Positions 5,167-6,361 of a stretch of 6,361 nucleotides of DNA are shown piece after piece. Position 1 is the stretch's first letter. Every line of letters begins with the position of its first letter. A program made the position numbers and the translations under genes. Under the pieces are notes generated by a model. It had not been told where the DNA came from and did no database searches. It worked only from the letters and a program-made list of their open reading frames with translations. Source of the stretch: Streptomycetaceae bacterium (GTDB taxonomy: Bacteria; Actinomycetota; Actinomycetes; Nanopelagicales; Nanopelagicaceae); NCBI GenBank assembly GCA_027486075.1, contig JAIXPU010000036.1, positions 1-6,361 on the forward strand, read 5' to 3'.

Positions 5167-6361
5167 TTATAGGCGATGTGTCAGAACCAGCAGTGCAGCT
5201 TGATCGGACGGGTCACCTTCATTTAACTCAATGGCAAATTGGCCACTTCTTCTCTGCCAATCATTGACTGATAAATCTCGGGATAGACCAGATAAATGAT
5301 CAATATCTGCAAGATCAATTTTTGTGTAATCCTGATGCACAACCCCTTGATGTCCAAAGGGTGCGGTTGCGATGCAGACCTGGTCCTGCTCGTCAACAAA
5401 TACTTCGATGGTGCGCCCTTGTTGCGGCCAGTCAATTAGGGAAGCCGTTTCGATCTGCCAAAATCCTTGGCTTGGGTTTTCGCCGAAGTAGGTAATGTGA
5501 TGACGATGTGTGTGGCCACAGATCCACGCAATCACCTCTTTTTTGCCGAGAAAGAGTTTTTCAATTTCCTCGCGCACAACGCGTGGCTCCTGGTGGGGGG
5601 TGTATGCGTTATACATATCTTGCAGAGGGTGATGTGAAGTAATGATTGCAAGTCGACCTTCTAGGGATTCCAGTTGATGTTGCAGCCAATTAAACTGTGT
5701 GCGATCTAACGAACCTTGCCAACCGCCAAATGGATTTACAGTATCGAGAGCAAGCAAGGTCACATGCTCATAATCTTTGCGCCAATACTTCACCTGCCCA
5801 AGCTCGGAATAGAGCGGGAAATTCTCTGCCCATGAAGTGGCTCCAACAAAGTCTCGATTACTGTCAGCTGTCACTGGAATCTGAACTGGGCTCACTGGTT
5901 GTGGATATGAGGCCGGTCCAATCTCAGTCACATTACTCAGCGCGCGAAGGGCTTCTTCATCTGGAAGTTCAAAAATTTTCAACTCTGATTGAGCAAGATC
6001 TCGCAGGAATTGATCGGGGGCAACAGTGCCCTGCAAGAGGGCATCGTGATTTCCGTGAACTGGAAGAACTTCGTGCTTAATTCCAGGAGCTAAGATCGAA
6101 GTGCGAATTGCATTGAGTAAATCTGGAATCTCTGGATAGCCATAAAGTTTTCTCGGGAAATCATCGCTCTCACCGGCAGGAGTGCCGTGAGGATTCCAGA
6201 AGAAGGGAGAGTAACGATCTCCTCCTGCGCCTTCCCAGCGTTCAGGGGAACCGCTATCGGGAGTTACGACTCCTCCAGCAAGGAGCGTTGCGCACCATTC
6301 CAACTCATTGCGTTGAGCGTTATCGGTAAGGTCGCCAGTAATCAGAACTGCATCGATAAAT
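5167..6361 (-). CDS. Calcineurin-like metallophosphoesterase, N-terminus outside window
   Basis: The frame is open to the window edge, so the start lies beyond 6361; 397 residues are visible. The family's metal-binding blocks appear in order: VLITGDLTDNAQRNELEW (motif II, 6295-6348), HGNHD (motif III, GNHD at 6043-6054), TSHHPL (motif IV) and CGHTHRHH (motif V, GHTH at 5506-5517). The first DxH block is expected just upstream. These residues hold two metal ions and cleave phosphomono- or diesters. The extended spacer with YSPFFWNPHG and the pattern TDNAQRNE recall an actinobacterial subfamily (the PPA1498 type, TIGR03767, as I remember it), whose substrate is unknown and some of whose members are exported; whether this one has a signal peptide cannot be seen. 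About 110 residues follow the GHTH motif, a beta-rich end with no motif I recognise. A TTG at 6303 is inside the conserved domain and is not the start. It converges with the propeller gene, 30 bp apart; no terminator hairpin is visible there. Confidence 0.9.
   Translation of the reverse strand, partial: FIDAVLITGDLTDNAQRNELEWCATLLAGGVVTPDSGSPERWEGAGGDRYSPFFWNPHGTPAGESDDFPRKLYGYPEIPDLLNAIRTSILAPGIKHEVLPVHGNHDALLQGTVAPDQFLRDLAQSELKIFELPDEEALRALSNVTEIGPASYPQPVSPVQIPVTADSNRDFVGATSWAENFPLYSELGQVKYWRKDYEHVTLLALDTVNPFGGWQGSLDRTQFNWLQHQLESLEGRLAIITSHHPLQDMYNAYTPHQEPRVVREEIEKLFLGKKEVIAWICGHTHRHHITYFGENPSQGFWQIETASLIDWPQQGRTIEVFVDEQDQVCIATAPFGHQGVVHQDYTKIDLADIDHLSGLSRDLSVNDWQRRSGQFAIELNEGDPSDQAALLVLTHRL

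Noticed and set aside
5697..6080. 127-codon plus-strand open frame
   Set aside because: It is antisense to the conserved metallophosphoesterase domain, has no ribosome site or recognisable motif, and is explained by the codon pattern of the real gene.
1..6361. Search by eye for CRISPR repeats, tRNA genes, transposase genes, phage genes and toxin-antitoxin pairs
   Set aside because: No regularly spaced repeats, no cloverleaf-like segment and no protein motifs of these classes were found; the coding regions are filled by the genes listed.

Overview
The window is a compact, chromosomal-looking stretch with five complete protein genes, two genes cut by the window edges and one possible six-codon leader ORF. 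There are no tRNA or rRNA genes, CRISPR arrays, insertion sequences or phage genes. Base composition is moderate (I estimate mid-to-high 40s % GC by eye), gaps between genes are very short (7, 9 and 30 bp at the three tail-to-tail junctions), and at least three genes have a TANNNT box 6-7 nt before an ATG with no Shine-Dalgarno sequence. That leaderless layout, with a ROK regulator and a metallophosphoesterase resembling an actinobacterial family, suggests a streamlined actinobacterium, perhaps a planktonic freshwater type. This assignment is inference; no marker gene is present.

Layout. (1) Bases 1-234 (+): the C-terminal end of a ROK-family sugar-responsive regulator or kinase. (2) 242-2179 (-): a 645-residue cytoplasmic protein of no family I can name, with features of an alpha/alpha-barrel carbohydrate-active enzyme followed by a small beta domain. 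(3) 2249-2986 (+): a membrane-anchored trypsin/HtrA-like serine protease without a PDZ domain, divergent from (2) across 69 bp that hold two leaderless-type promoters. (4) 2996-3427 (-): a stand-alone two-CBS-domain protein, preceded by a tiny ORF with a strong ribosome site. (5) 3611-4012 and 4009-5136 (+): a two-gene operon coupled by an ATGA overlap, encoding a small exported protein of unknown function and a secreted PQQ sugar dehydrogenase-like beta-propeller. (6) 5167 to beyond 6361 (-): a calcineurin-like metallophosphoesterase lacking its N-terminus.

How they fit together. The ROK fragment and the 645-residue protein may share a sugar-use theme, but they converge and need not be co-regulated. 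The protease, the small exported protein and the dehydrogenase-like protein all act at or outside the membrane; the CBS protein is a likely cytoplasmic adenylate-type sensor. I see no defence or mobile system. The points most worth a second look are the unassigned 645-residue protein, the unknown exported protein coupled to the propeller, the leader ORF overlapping the CBS gene's ribosome site, and the inverted repeats at 3531-3564.
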